Program-made: the position numbers and the translations under genes | Shown: one piece after another, positions 23,795-35,650 of the stretch | Position numbering within the stretch: the stretch's first letter is position 1 | How the letters are laid out: each line of letters opens with the position of its first letter | Notes under the pieces: model-generated | The model's input: the letters and a program-made list of their open reading frames with translations, nothing else | Databases searched by the model: none | What the model was told of the DNA's origin: nothing | Assembly: GCF_004379255.2 (NCBI RefSeq) | Contig: NC_056035.1 | Location: 36,401,773 to 36,465,772 of the forward strand | Source: Salvia splendens | Taxonomy: Eukaryota; Streptophyta; Magnoliopsida; Lamiales; Lamiaceae | Direction of reading: 5' to 3' | Length of the DNA: 64,000 bases

Positions 23795-26202
23795 ATGACG
23801 ATGAAGAAGCTAAGATGGGCGATGGAAGGAGAGTTCTGGGAGCTGGACTCTTCGACGCCGGCGACATTGGACGGAGTGGCGCGGCCTGTGGCAGGGGATC
23901 TTCCTCTTCCGCTGGGATTGAGCCGCGGAGCGAGGCTGTCGCGTCCCAAACAAATTGATTTCATGCAACGGTTCATGGCGGCGCCGTTCGTCCCCTCGTT
24001 TTCCGACGGAGTTGGATTCTCTCTCCAACGCCTCCTCTCTCTCCCCTCCTTTGCCCGCGATGCCTGGTTGGTTAATTAGCTCCCCGTTCTCGTTCTCTCA
24101 TTCATCAAATTCAAATATTTCATCTCTCTTGCAGTTTTACAACATTGCTAGGGCAATTCAATGTTCAAAAGTTTGCAGCTTCTCTCAAAAAATCGGAGAG
24201 CATTTGGAAACACTTTTCCGACCCCCAATTTTACAGCCTCAATCTGTGTTGGGAGTGGTTGATTACACCTCGAGATACTCTGCTGCTCACTTCAGAAGCA
24301 CAAGCTGACCACAAAACTCCAAGGAAAAAGGCAATTTTTCATCACAAGGCAAGCAACTTATTAGTAATTGATATTCATCTTGATCGATAACAACCAACAG
24401 GAAACGATTAGGATGGTGTTACGGGCATTTACTTTTGAGGTTAACCATTATAGATAAAATTAGTACTATAGGTTAATCTTGTCTACTTAGATGGATTGGA
24501 AATTTGTGGATATCCCAATGCCCTTGATAACTCCTATCATTTGAGCTAATTTTGGTTATTTCATATCCCATTGAAAAGATTGATTGGAGAAATCCTAGTA
24601 ATGAGGTTAATGTGATGTTTCTTGTTGCAGTTTCAAAATCATAACCTTACCGTGGAGGCATCTTCTCCATCACTTTTTGTTGATGATGATGGTAATTACT
24701 GGGATGTGCCATTCACATTGGCTATGGATGTGGGTTCAATAGCTCCTCATTCCGCCACTAGCTGTCATTTCTGCATCAGCCACAATGCAGGTTCTCCCCG
24801 CCCTCTCACCCCAAGCCAAATATCTCCTCCTCCCACTTTACTTCCTGGTCTCTCTGCTAAATCTGCCTTTTCATTCAACAAACACTTTGACATTTGGAAG
24901 AGTGAGGCTCCAAAGGCAAGAATGGTGCAGCCATATGATATACTGCTCTCTAATCCTCATGTATCAGCATCAACAATCCTAGGTAATCGATATTCATTTC
25001 TCTTGTTTCAAGGTTAAAGCATACACATTTTTACTAACTAGTTATATTGCATTGCTGCTTATCTTGAAAGTTTGGTAGGATAGCTAAGTAGCTAAATCAT
25101 CTATCTTGGAGTTATATGATAAAAAATGACCTAAAATATGTGTTCTTATCACGTTTTGTTTATGTATCTTCCCTCTCAAACTGGCCCTTAGGTTATTTGT
25201 TGAGCATTGCTGCTTATCTTGAACTTGAACAAACCAAACCAATTGCTTGGACCCTTTGATTTGTTCAACATTCTTGTTTTATTTTTGCTTAGTAACATTT
25301 GGCTTCGTTTTTCACTTTAGGTACTGTAATTACTACATCCCTTGGTGAAAATTCACTGACACCCCGTGGACAAGATGAGGAAACATTTAGGCTTTGCGCC
25401 AAAGGAGCAAATTATGCCGCTTCAGCTGATCTATTTGCATCTGCATCCCTTTCTGCTCAGCTTGGAAATTTCCAAAAGAACTTTTTGGACCTTACCCGCT
25501 TTCATGCTCGACTAGATATACCTTCGGGCTCCAAATTCATAAATGGGGCCTATAAGGTGGCTCGGGAACTTTACAATTCTGAAGCACCAACTGCGGAAGC
25601 ACTTCAGGCAATTACTCCTTCTGCCACCCTCTCATTTCAGCAGCAGGTAACCTTAGCTTTTGACTCTTGAGATTGAATACAGACTGCTAAACGCTTGTTA
25701 TATTGCACACTGCATCTCACTCTTATACATGTGCTCTGAAATTACATTTCTCGGCTTATTATTATTGACTATTATGTTTGTTTGTATTTTATTTACAAGC
25801 ACATAGGCAGTATCATTTTCATATCCGAGGCCGATGTGCTTAAGGGTAGCAGGCATTGAAAAGTTTCAGCGCTTGTTTATTTAGTGAAGTCATTAAGGCA
25901 TAGTTGGTTTTAATTCAATTTTCAGCTCATGAAGTAGACTTGCAAAAGCTGTGCGTGAATATTCCTATATGTGAAGCTTATGTTGGCCTCTCTCTTTGTA
26001 AATGCAGATGGCTGGACCTTTCAGCTTGAGAGTTGATAGTGGAGTGAGTGTTGATCTGAAGAAAGAATGGTACTTGAATGTGAATGATCCTGTATTTGCT
26101 GTCGAGTACGCGTTGCACGTTCTTGGGTCGGCAAAAGCTGTTGCTTGGTATTCCCCAAAGCAAAGAGAGTTCATGATAGAACTCAGATTTTTTGAGACTT
26201 GA
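23795..26202 (+). CDS. TGD4: TGD4, outer-envelope lipid transfer protein, 5 exons
   Basis: Exons 23795-24066, 24135-24348, 24631-24982, 25321-25646 and 26008-26202 give 452 residues, close to the usual size. It matches TRIGALACTOSYLDIACYLGLYCEROL 4 along its length: MKKLRWAMEGEFWELD, LPLGLSRGARLSRPKQ, FMAAPFVPSFS, LLGQFNVQKF, HNLTVEA, NFQKNFLDLTRFHARLD and the C-terminal SPKQREFMIELRFFET. TGD4 is a beta-barrel of the chloroplast outer envelope that binds phosphatidic acid and passes ER-derived lipid to the TGD1-2-3 transporter. There is no cleavable transit peptide, as expected. The intron after 24348 uses a GC donor (AAG/GCAAGC). The end of the first exon, TG/GTTGGT, gives a split Cys codon and is the least certain junction. 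A MULE ends 37 bp before the ATG, so leader and promoter are displaced by transposon sequence. Confidence 0.96.
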
Positions 26203-27355
26203 GGAGACAGGAAGATGCTTATAGTTTCTTGTATTTTGATAGTAGACTTTGAAACTCTCATATTTTGGTAGTAGCCTTTGATATTTTTTTGACACGGGAT
26301 TCACTTGTTGCAGCTTCAAAGTGTTCTTTCTTGTAAAGTATGAAGGGAGGCTTTGATATTTCTGCACAACCTATTGTGTTTACATCTCTTGTATTGAATT
26401 CCACAACAATGATATTTCCATCATTTCGAGCGAATAATGCACCATAGCAATTTTCTATCCTACATGAATTTTCATACTACTATTTTCTTAGGTTCTATTT
26501 TAAAAAATCTTGTAATCCTACATTGACGTTTGGTGAAAATTTATCAAATAAAAATTTAAAAGCATAAATATATTTTCTGAGTTCCAAGTTCCAACCAAAA
26601 AAAATCACTTTTTAATCCATCTTTGACCAGATGAATAATTTAATTTGACACGCATAATTTTGGCTGAATAAATTTTTTCTTCAATTTGATTTAGTCAAAT
26701 TATCTTTTTTAATAAGAAAAATATTTTGAGTATGTATAGCTTATTAGGTCATCAAATTTTTATTCGATATATTTGGATTTCTTAGATTTTATTTTATATC
26801 CCCCAAATGAGTATTCAATATTTGACTAAATAAAATCATAAATCAGTTGCTTTTTTGAAGGACAAACCTAAATATATATAAAAAAAAAACTTTTGTCACA
26901 CATTATTCAGTAATCGATGATAATAGGGGAGCGTAGGATGAAATAATGAACGGCTCCGATTTGTGGTAGGCGATATCGGTTTAAACGGGCTACTTCTCCA
27001 CCCGACCCGGAAGATGGCCTTCTCTCTCTCCGGAACCCTTTCCCTCTGTGGTGGCATCAACATTGTATCTCTGCATACATCAATTTCATTGCAGGTAAAC
27101 CTTGCTTCCCCGATTTCATGAGTAATTTTCTAGGGTTAATTTGTTACTTTTCTCTTCTTTTTTCGCTGATTTTGCTGAATTCTCTATTTCTCAACTTTTC
27201 TCCGTGGACCGTCCTTTTATGATTTCGATTTACTGTGATTGTTTCTTCACTGCCAATTCCATTATTCTGTTCTCTGCTGTGTTTATGTGATCATTACTAT
27301 TACTTTGTGTAGAATTTGCGGTTGAAGTCAATTGTTATTCGCTGGGGTTGTGCTT
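26203..27355. other. Spacer, promoter and 5' leader of the MUSTANG gene
   Basis: The first about 200 bp are TGD4 3' untranslated sequence; the middle is AT-rich without a gene. From about 26930 the sequence looks like a leader with an intron: TTGCAG/GTAAAC at about 27094 and TTGTGTAG/AATTTG at about 27312, placing the ATG at 27356 soon after the junction. The leader intron is inferred from splice-like signals only. Confidence 0.5.
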
Positions 27356-29905
27356 ATGGCCACTAAGAAAATCATAGGCATATGCCAATCTGGTGGGGAA
27401 TTTGTAACAAACAAAGATGATGGGTCCTTATTTTATACTGGCGGTGAAGCTTATGCCCTAGACCTCGACCAGCAAACTCAATTGAAGGATTTTAAGCATG
27501 AACTAGCTGAAACTTTTCAGTGCTCTGCTGATGGCATGGCAATTAAATATTTTCTCCCCGGTAATCGAAAGACCTTGATCACCATATCTAAAGACAAGGA
27601 CCTCAAGCGTATGGTTAACTTCTTTAAGGATGCTGATCAAGTTGAGGTCTTTGTAATAGCTGAAGAAGCCGCTGGTCGGAACGTTTCCAACATGCCGGCC
27701 ACTGCCAGTAGGTAATTCTACTTTTCAGCTACCTAGTTATATTATCGTATGCGGTTTTTTCTGTATTTTAATAAACAGCTAGCTCAGATTTTTTCGTTTT
27801 CCTGAAATTGTGCAGGTCAAGCAGGACAACTGTGTCTGAGACTGCAGTAATTCCTTCTGATGTTCCTTTGGATCTAATGCAAACCGATGATGCAATTGTT
27901 TTAGATGAGCCTATTGAAACTGTACCGCTTGCTGCGTGCTCTTTTAGCAATGAAGATAAGCATCGGAGAGCAGCAACTCAGTGGGAGAATATTATCACTG
28001 GTGTGGACCAAAGATTCAACACTTTTGCTGAGTTTCGCGAGGCTCTTCATAAATACTCAATTGCCCATGGGTTCACCTACAAATATAAGAAAAATGACAG
28101 CCATAGGGTGACTGCCAAGTGCAAGACAGAAGGTTGCCCGTGGCGCATATATGCATCGAGGTTGGCAACCACTCAGTTGATATGCATTAAAAAGATGAAT
28201 CCTGAGCATACTTGTGGGGGAGCAACTGTGAAAGCTGGCTACAGAGCAACTAGGGGGTGGATAGGAAGCATTATCAAGGAGAAATTGAAAGTTTCTCCGA
28301 ATTATAAGCCAAAGGACATTGCTAGTGATATCAAGCGCGACTATGGCATTCAGTTGAACTACACGCAAGCTTGGCGTGCTAAGGAAATTGCAAGAGAGCA
28401 GCTTCAGGGCTCATACAAAGAGGCATACTCACAGTTGCCATATTTCTGCGAGAAGATAATGGAGACTAATCCAGGTAGTCTAGCTGCATTCAGCACCAAG
28501 GAGGATTCCAGCTTCCGTCGTTTTTTTGTATCATTCCGTGCCTCAATAGCTGGGTTTCATCAGTGTCGTCCTCTTCTTTTTCTTGATAGCACTCTACTCT
28601 ACTCAAAGTATCAAGGAACCTTATTGGCTGCAACAGCTGCAGATGGGAATGACGATTTCTTTCCTGTTGCATTTGCTGTTGTTGATGAAGAAACAGAGGA
28701 TAACTGGCATTGGTTTCTGTTGCAACTCAAATCTGCTCTCTCAACATCAGAACAGATCACCTTTGTCTCTGACTTCCAGAAAGGCATTAGGGAGTCATTG
28801 CTTGATATATTTGGCAAGGAATGCTATCACGGGTATTGTGTACGTTGTCTAGCTGAGAAGCTCAACAAAGACCTGAAAGGACAGTTTTCTCACGATGCAA
28901 GGCGCCTCCTGATCCAAGATTTCCACGCTGCTGCATCTGCACGGAAACATGACGAGTTTGAGAGATGTGTTGAGAACATAAAGGCTATCTCGGTTGAGGC
29001 ATATAATTGGGTTATTAGCAGTGAGCCACACCACTGGGCTAATGCGTTTTTTGGCGGGGCAAGGTATAACCACATGACATCCAATTTTGGTAGAGAGTTC
29101 TACGATTGGGTGTCTGAGGTTGATGAGCTGCCTATAACGCAGATGGTTGACGTGCTGCGTGGGAAGATCATGGAGTTAATATACAGAAGACGACTTGAAT
29201 CAAGCCAATGGGTGACTAGGTTGACACCTTGTATGGAGGAGAAACTTGCACAAGAGAATTTGAAAGCAAGAAACCTCCAAGTATTGCTATCACATGGCAG
29301 TACATTCGAGGTGCGTGGTGATAACTCGGTTGAGGCAGTTGATATTGGGAACTGGGATTGTAGTTGCAAAGGGTGGCAGCTGAGTGGATTGCCTTGCTGC
29401 CATGCCGTAGCAGTTCTTGGGAATAACGTGTATGATTATTGCTCAAGATTCTTCACAGCAGACTGTTACCGCGCAAGCTACGCAGAGTCTATAAACCCGA
29501 TGCCAAATGTGGAGAAACCGGAGACAAGTGAGGCTGCACTTGTGACGCCGCCTCCTACAAAACGGCCACCGGGCAGGCCAAAGCTGAAACTGGTTGAATC
29601 TGTGGATATTATTAAACGGCAGCTGCAATGCAGCAAGTGCAAGGGCTTGGGCCACAATAAGAAGACTTGCAAGTAAGAAGATTGAATGAGTATCATAATC
29701 ATATACTAGTAGCATGCATATTTAACTTTTATTGGTTAAAATCTTATTCTTATTGTGGTGTTGGTTGTTTGTTGATTGGCATAATTGGTGTATGTGTTAT
29801 TGCAAGTGCAGTAAGGTGAATGGAATTGAGGAAGTGGCGGTACAACATCCAGTGTTGGTTGGGCTGTTGGAAGAAGAACCGGAAGGAAACACACTTGTTA
29901 ATTAA
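27356..29905 (+). CDS. MUG: MUSTANG-type domesticated MULE transposase with PB1 domain
   Basis: Exons 27356-27711, 27816-29672 and probably 29812-29905 give 768 residues. Without the last splice the frame stops at 29674-29676 (738 residues). Domains: PB1 (about 5-95, KIIGICQSGGEF...); MuDR/FLYWCH-like DNA-binding domain (about 183-250) with CKTEGCPWRIYA; MULE transposase fold, with Asp near residues 375 (LDSTLL) and 438 (VSDFQKG); SWIM zinc finger (about 634-650, CSC...LPCCHAV); an AT-hook-like PPGRPK; and a CX2CX4HX4C knuckle (about 724-737). PB1 plus MULE is the hallmark of MUSTANG-B genes, which are transposase-derived, conserved in angiosperms and linked to growth and reproduction. There are no terminal repeats around it, consistent with domestication. 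I recall Arabidopsis TGD4 also having a MUSTANG neighbour. Whether catalysis survives is unknown. Confidence 0.93.
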
Positions 29906-30464
29906 AAGGCATGCATGTGGAGCGAGCTAGCTATAGCTATAGCTTAGTTTTAGTTTAGTTTAGTTTGTGTTCCATTCCATAAAGACACGAGTGAGAGAGA
30001 CAGAAGAGAGAGAGTAAGTTGATACAAATTGAAGATGATTGTAGGAGAGTTGATTGTTTTTCTTTCTTGTTGAGCAAAATGGTGTTAAAATTTGAGGCTG
30101 GACTAGACTCGATGTTAGTGATGTTGATGTACATGTACTAATCAATTTTGTAGTTGAAAGTTTCTCCATTGATTCATTGGAATTGGAATTGGAATTGGAA
30201 TTGCAATTGCAATGCAGGATATGTAGCACTAATTTGATCATACTCTCTATTGTAACAAACCAATTAAGCATATTCAGGTGATGAATTGATCAATAAGATA
30301 AAGTTAAAATTAAAATGTACGAAATGAGATGATAACTTAAATTAATAAATTAGAATGATATATTTGAAAATTTGAAATGATAAAGAATGAGGAGGTTAAG
30401 AAGCAAGAGAGTAGTAGAATATAATGGAGATTGAATAGGTGGAAAGTGAGGGTTGTAACCGGTG

Positions 30465-30471
30465 GCCACGT
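30465..30471 (-). promoter_or_regulatory. ABRE (ACGTGGC) upstream of the LEA gene
   Basis: GCCACGT on the plus strand is ACGTGGC on the minus strand, the core ABA-responsive element bound by bZIP factors. It lies about 270 bp before the LEA start codon, a sensible place for a gene of a desiccation-response family. A single 7-mer can occur by chance. Confidence 0.5.
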
Positions 30472-30540
30472 TTGGAGGCAGTGTGCCACTTGTCCCTCCC
30501 ACAACGTACGCAGAGGTTTTCGTGTATTTTATTTATTTCA

Positions 30541-30547
30541 TATATAC
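30541..30547 (+). promoter_or_regulatory. Possible TATA box of the LEA gene
   Basis: TATATAC lies 70 bp downstream of the ABRE and about 190 bp before the ATG. The distance implies a leader of about 160 bases. Weak on its own. Confidence 0.35.
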
Positions 30548-30739
30548 GTATATACACGACCATCCAAATTCAACATCAGCTTCATCGATAAATCTATCAT
30601 CATTGAAGTCGATTTGTTTGCGATTGTAAGAGGAGAGGGAGAGGCTGTTGATGCCGCATATGTGGGTATTGCTTGTAGTGACGCTGGTCTTATTTGTGCT
30701 TGTGCTAGTAGTGGGTAGCTACACGAACTCAGTAAAATC

Positions 30740-31580
30740 ATGAAGGCAACAACAAAGCTAGTGTTGTTCTTGTTGGCGGTGGTGTTGCTAGTGGGCGTGG
30801 GAAGCAGCACCGCAACAACCATCAAGGACGAGTCATGGGCCGAATGGGCCAAAGACAAGGTCTCCGAGGGCCTCGGCTTCAGCGCCGACGACGCCAAGGA
30901 CAAGGCCGCAGACAAGTCCAAGCACGGTTATGATGCCACAGTCGACACCGCCCACGACGCCAAAGACGAGGCTGCCAACACGGCCAAGCACGGCTACGAC
31001 GCCACAATTGACGCCGCCAAGTACACCAAGGACAAGGCTGCCAACACGGCCGAGCACGGCTACGGTGCGGCCAAGTCTGCCAACGCTGCCGAGCAAGGCT
31101 ACGATGCCACAATCGATGCCGCCAAGTACACCAAAGACATGGCTGCCAATGCGGCCAAGCACGGCTACGATGCCACAATCGACGCTGCCGAGTACGCCAA
31201 GGACAAGGCTGCCAGCGCGGCCAAACACGGCTCTGATGCCACAATCGACGCTGCCAAGTACACCAAAGATAAGGCTGCCAACGCTGCCAAATACGGCTCC
31301 GACGCGGCCGCCGGTAATTTATAGTTCTATGTGTTGAATCTGGTTTAGTGTACCGCATATCAAGAGGTTGAGCTTATAGACTGTTTTTGAACTTGATTTT
31401 TGTACAGGAAGCGGGCAGTATGCTTCGGAGAAGGCGGGTGGGGATATGAAGAAGACGGCGGAGGAGGAAGTGAGTTGGACGAAGGAGGCATTTGAGGCGG
31501 CTAGACTCAAGGCTGAGGCAGCCAAAGATGCGATTGCATCTAATCTCAAATCAAATAAGATCAAGGACGAGGAGCTCTAA
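30740..31580 (+). CDS. Secretory LEA protein (group 3/LEA_4-like), 2 exons
   Basis: Exons 30740-31313 and 31408-31580 give 248 residues. A hydrophobic start (KLVLFLLAVVLLVGVGSS) is a clear signal peptide for the ER. It is followed by repeats built on an Ala/Lys/Asp/Thr-rich 11-mer style (DAAKYTKDKAANTAKHGYD). Each repeat unit is about 22-24 residues long and at least five recur. This composition forms amphipathic helices on drying and is typical of LEA_4 proteins that protect membranes and proteins in seeds and stressed tissue. The second exon carries on with KKTAEEEVSWTKEAFEAA and ends IKDEEL, which is not a canonical KDEL/HDEL. High GC in the repeats causes large open frames in other frames and on the other strand, which are artefacts. 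An ABRE upstream fits ABA control. Confidence 0.9.
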
Positions 31581-32282
31581 TCATCCTTCCTCTTTATTTT
31601 GTTTATACATTTCAACCCTTTAGTTCTACTTGTAATCTTGCATCACTGGAGGAGTAGTATTTCGTAGTACCCAATAAATATAGTTTCACTTCTATAATTA
31701 AGATACCAAAATCAAGAATTCGTACATAAGTATCTAGTATTTCAATGTGACCATGCTTTGAATCGCCCTACATCGGTGATGCATCATTTCAACAATCAAA
31801 TTCAACTAACTATTTTTTGTTGGAAGTAATCAAGTTCTCAAATCTATCTAAATTTTCTAACCAATTATTGGAACACACCTGATTGTATTGTTTGGGTCCC
31901 CAACTGGAGAGGGTCTAATATAAACCTGTATTTGATTTATTTTCACTCTGATCTCTTCATATATTACAATTAACATCTCTCCATATAATTATTGAACACT
32001 AATTTACACTTAAAAAATACTACTACTGTGGTAGGACATTTTTTTTGAGGAGTCGTGTCCCTTAATACATTTTAAAAGATGTCATTTCTAGTCTATCTCT
32101 TTCTATTTCTTTTCTATATATGGAAAGTTCAAAAATCATCATATAATAATCCAGAAATTGCAATAGAAAAGAAAAAAGGGAGGTTTGTGATGATTTTTCA
32201 ATAGGATTTCCCTAATCCTCCCTTCCCGAAAGGAAGAGCGTGAAATTCTTTTTCCTTTCCGCAGGGACCAGGAGATTGGATC

Positions 32283-32397
32283 TAGCCGTAAGAAGCCCTT
32301 CTGGAATAAATATTCAGCCGCTTGTGAACCTTCGGGTACTGTTTTATTCAATGTTTGTTCAATTACTCTTTTACCCGCAAATGCAATGTAGGAATTT
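32283..32397 (-). pseudogene. accD: Plastid accD fragment in nuclear DNA (NUPT remnant)
   Basis: Read on the minus strand this encodes, without a stop, a stretch matching the C-terminal part of plastid-encoded acetyl-CoA carboxylase beta subunit: [13 protein letters not shown], then [19 protein letters not shown]. On both sides the match to accD ends abruptly. The downstream frame stays open but reads unrelated sequence; the upstream bases (around 32400-32440, with CCCCGGGAGGG) do not continue accD. It is a short, rearranged organelle-to-nucleus insert and cannot be functional. The neighbouring 32180-32280 sequence may be organellar too, but I do not recognise it. Confidence 0.8.
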
Positions 32398-32718
32398 AAG
32401 AAAGTCCCCGGGAGGGCTTAGTTGATCCATGATTTATGTTTCATCTTTCGTTTAAAAGATGCTTTTAACTTTCTCTCCGTCCTTCTAAATTATCTCAAAA
32501 GATGCATCATTAGAACGTAGAACCGGAAATGAGATAAGCAATTAGCTTCAATCTTACTAAGAATCAATCTATTTTTGGTTTTTGAGTTAAAAAGTAGTAC
32601 TAGTATCTAATTTTAGGTTTATGTTAAAATAAAATTAATTTTTTTTTCAAATTTTATGAGAAAAAATAGATAATATTTTTTAAGGTATGAGTTTAGTGTA
32701 AATGGTTGAAGTAAACAC

Positions 32719-32802
32719 ACAAATATACTAAAATAGTTTGAATTTAATATGAATGGTTGGACAAATATACTAAAATAGTTTGAATTTAATATGAATGGTT
32801 GG
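32719..32802. repeat. 2 x 42-bp tandem duplication
   Basis: Two adjacent, essentially identical copies of a 42-bp unit starting ACAAATATACTAAAATAG. Confidence 0.85.
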
Positions 32803-33418
32803 AGATGTTTTTAATTGTAATTTTGGTTATTTTTTGAAAGATTACTAACGCAAATAATTAAGTTACAATTTTTTTTCTTCTTATAAAGTCAGTTTTTAAT
32901 ATTGGTTAATTTTTTTAAAAAAAGCAATACACGTAATGAAATTAATTTTGTCTTATAAAATAAGTTCATTATTGTGGTGAGAAATACAGTATATCCAAAA
33001 GTTAGGAAGTGTCTCATCTCCATTTTTTTCTCTTTTATTTTCTTTAATTTCCCAATCATCATTATTCTATTTTTCATTTGGATTGATAAATTAAAAATAG
33101 TATCACTATTCTCTATTTATCTTAATCTGTTTATAAATAAAATTAATTATTAGGAGTATAACTTACAGTACTAATTTTCGTATCGCGAAATCGAGGAAAT
33201 GTAGTGTAGATAATAGAAAAATTTATAAACAGGGAGAAAAATTGAGGCGATTTCACGAAAGGAAAAACTGTGGGCGAAGTAGAGGAACATAACCCTTGAG
33301 CACTAAAACCCTACAACCACACCTCAGGTAAACTCATCTTTCTCATGTCACCGACGGAGCTAAAACCCCAGAATCCCCAACCATAACAACAACAAATCAA
33401 TCATCAATCAACTCGATA

Positions 33419-35573
33419 ATGGCGGCCGCTTCGAGAGGCCTCGTTTCTCGTGTCAGTCACCTCCTCTCCGCCGGTCCTCCTCTTAGATCCCTATCATTTT
33501 CCCAGCGGCGGAGCTTCACCGCCGAGCCAGAATTTGAAACCACCGCATCTCGAATCATCGACCCCAAACCCGGCGTCATGACTCCCGATTCCAGGCGCAC
33601 TGGCACCATCGCCGTTAAATGTGGAATGACGGCGCTCTGGGACAAGTGGGGCGCCAGGGTTCCTATTACCATTCTCTGGATGGATGATAACATCGTCTCC
33701 CAAGTCAAGCTCCCCGAAACCGAAGGCTTTTGTGCGCTTCAGGTTCATTTTTGCACTAGCATTCCCTTTTCTTTGTTGCCATACCTTCCTTGTTCAACAG
33801 AATAGTAGTTTCCTTCAGCTAGTTGTTTCTCAGCCTTAGGGTTTACTCTATTTCTATCTTGAACATCAGCATGAATAGTTTGTTTTCTTGCGATGTTTAA
33901 TATGGTCAAATTGAGGTTTGGAACTTCTGTTTAGAGAAAATTGTAGATCATTATGTGCTGAGTTCAATAATTTTTTTAATTTAGCCGATTGGTTGTGTAA
34001 TTGGAATAGAAAAGTCAATTCTTCATATTGATGGTTGGTAACCAAGAACAAATGTTGGCCTTAAAATTATTTCTATTTTGAACATCAGCTGAGTGGTTTT
34101 GCATTTCCAATTCCTGAGTGCTAAGTTGATAAAATTGATGTTTGGGACTTCACTTTAGGTGCTTGATCCTCGCCTAGTGTGTGGGAACCCTTATGATTTG
34201 GAATTTGCAGATATGATCATTCGGGATTTGGTTAATATATTTTGTAGTCTCTGGAAAGTTTTGTTTTTCTTATGTGATATCAACTCCTCAATGGGTTTAA
34301 CATTTAGTCGTATGGTGGTAGCTAGATTGGATGTGGACAAAAAAAGGAGAAGCATTTGAGAAAGCCTGAAGTAGGTCATTTTAGAGCTCAAGGTGTGCCC
34401 ATGAAAAGGAAGCTCAGGGAGTTTCCAGTGACTGAGGATGCTCTTCTTCCCGTTGGAACGACACTAGATGTCCGCCATTTTGTACCGGGGCAATATGTTG
34501 ATGTAACCGGAATTACAAAAGGGAAGGGGTTTCAGGTGACAGTGAACTCCATTTTCACCTATATCCGTTTTCTGCTTCATTCGTAAAACTTTTTCTCTGC
34601 AGTTTGTTTCATTAGATTAATGGAAAATTATTAGAAATTTAAGCGGTGATGTAATGGTTAGCAGTAGACTTATGTAATGTGCTTAACTATCTGTATAAAC
34701 TGATTATCTTGAAGCATCTCTGCTGGAAAAAAATTGTATACTTTAATACTTGTCATGAATTGTCATTTTTCTTGAAGTTCAGTCTTTTCCTTGTCTTCAT
34801 CCTAGTTTGCTTAAGTAACATATGTTGAGAAATGCATGTCAGTCTTTTAAAAATGACCCTTCTCCATGACCTGAACAACAATAAATTATTGTTTTGTCCA
34901 TAGGGTGGTATGAAAAGGTGGGGATTTAAAGGTATGCCTGCATCACATGGTGCATCATTGTCACATCGAAGTATCGGCTCTACTGGTCAAAGGGATGCGC
35001 CAGGAAAGGTATGGATTGTCATTTATGAATTGTTACGCTTGTAGCCTTATGGAATCTATAAGTTCGTATGTTTTACTAAATTTTAGCAGCATACTGCTGC
35101 TCCTTATTCCCTTTCATTTTGTTATTATACTGAACTTTTACATCATATTTGGGTACTCTTTCTATCAATGGATCAAAATCACTACAATTTGGTGGGATGG
35201 TTTGTTGCATCATACATACGAGATATTACCGAGCTGTAAGAAAGTAGAAAACTGTTTAATAGATTTGAAGTTGATAACTATCCTTGGTAAACGTGCAATA
35301 TACAGAGTTGTTTAGAAAAAAAGGGAAAAAGGTCGCTGAGGTGCTTATAGTTCATAGTTGCAAACATGCACCGAGTAATTTGGCATGCTTGAAGTTCCTT
35401 TATTTTATGGACTGCCTGGCATTCTTTTCATGCAAGGGACATGTTTTGAACGTTTCAAGCTGCTCTTTTGGTAGCATTGATGCACTAGTTGATCACTTGG
35501 TAGTTTCTTGCAACATTTTTCTCATTGATTGTCTTTTGTAATCACTGATCTATTTGCATATCTACTGCTGGAA

Positions 35574-35650
<77 letters not shown>

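Larger units (their letters stand above)
29906..30739. other. Spacer upstream of the LEA gene
   Basis: MUSTANG 3' sequence comes first, then AT-rich DNA with a short GGAATT/GCAATT hexamer run near 30175-30212. The promoter of the LEA gene occupies the last part. Open frames here (for example 30431-30718) have no family features. Confidence 0.5.
31581..33418. other. Gene-free spacer with organelle-derived scrap and small tandem repeat
   Basis: AT-rich, low-complexity sequence. It contains a piece of plastid accD near 32283-32397 and a 42-bp tandem duplication at 32719-32802. The last about 150 bp before 33419 look like the leader of the uL3 gene. Nothing else recognisable. Confidence 0.6.

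Noticed and set aside
30833..31358. Long open frames on the minus strand over the LEA exon (131 and 159 residues)
   Set aside because: They mirror the GC-rich repeat of the LEA gene, show low-complexity repeats (GRVGSLVLGVLG-type) and no family match.
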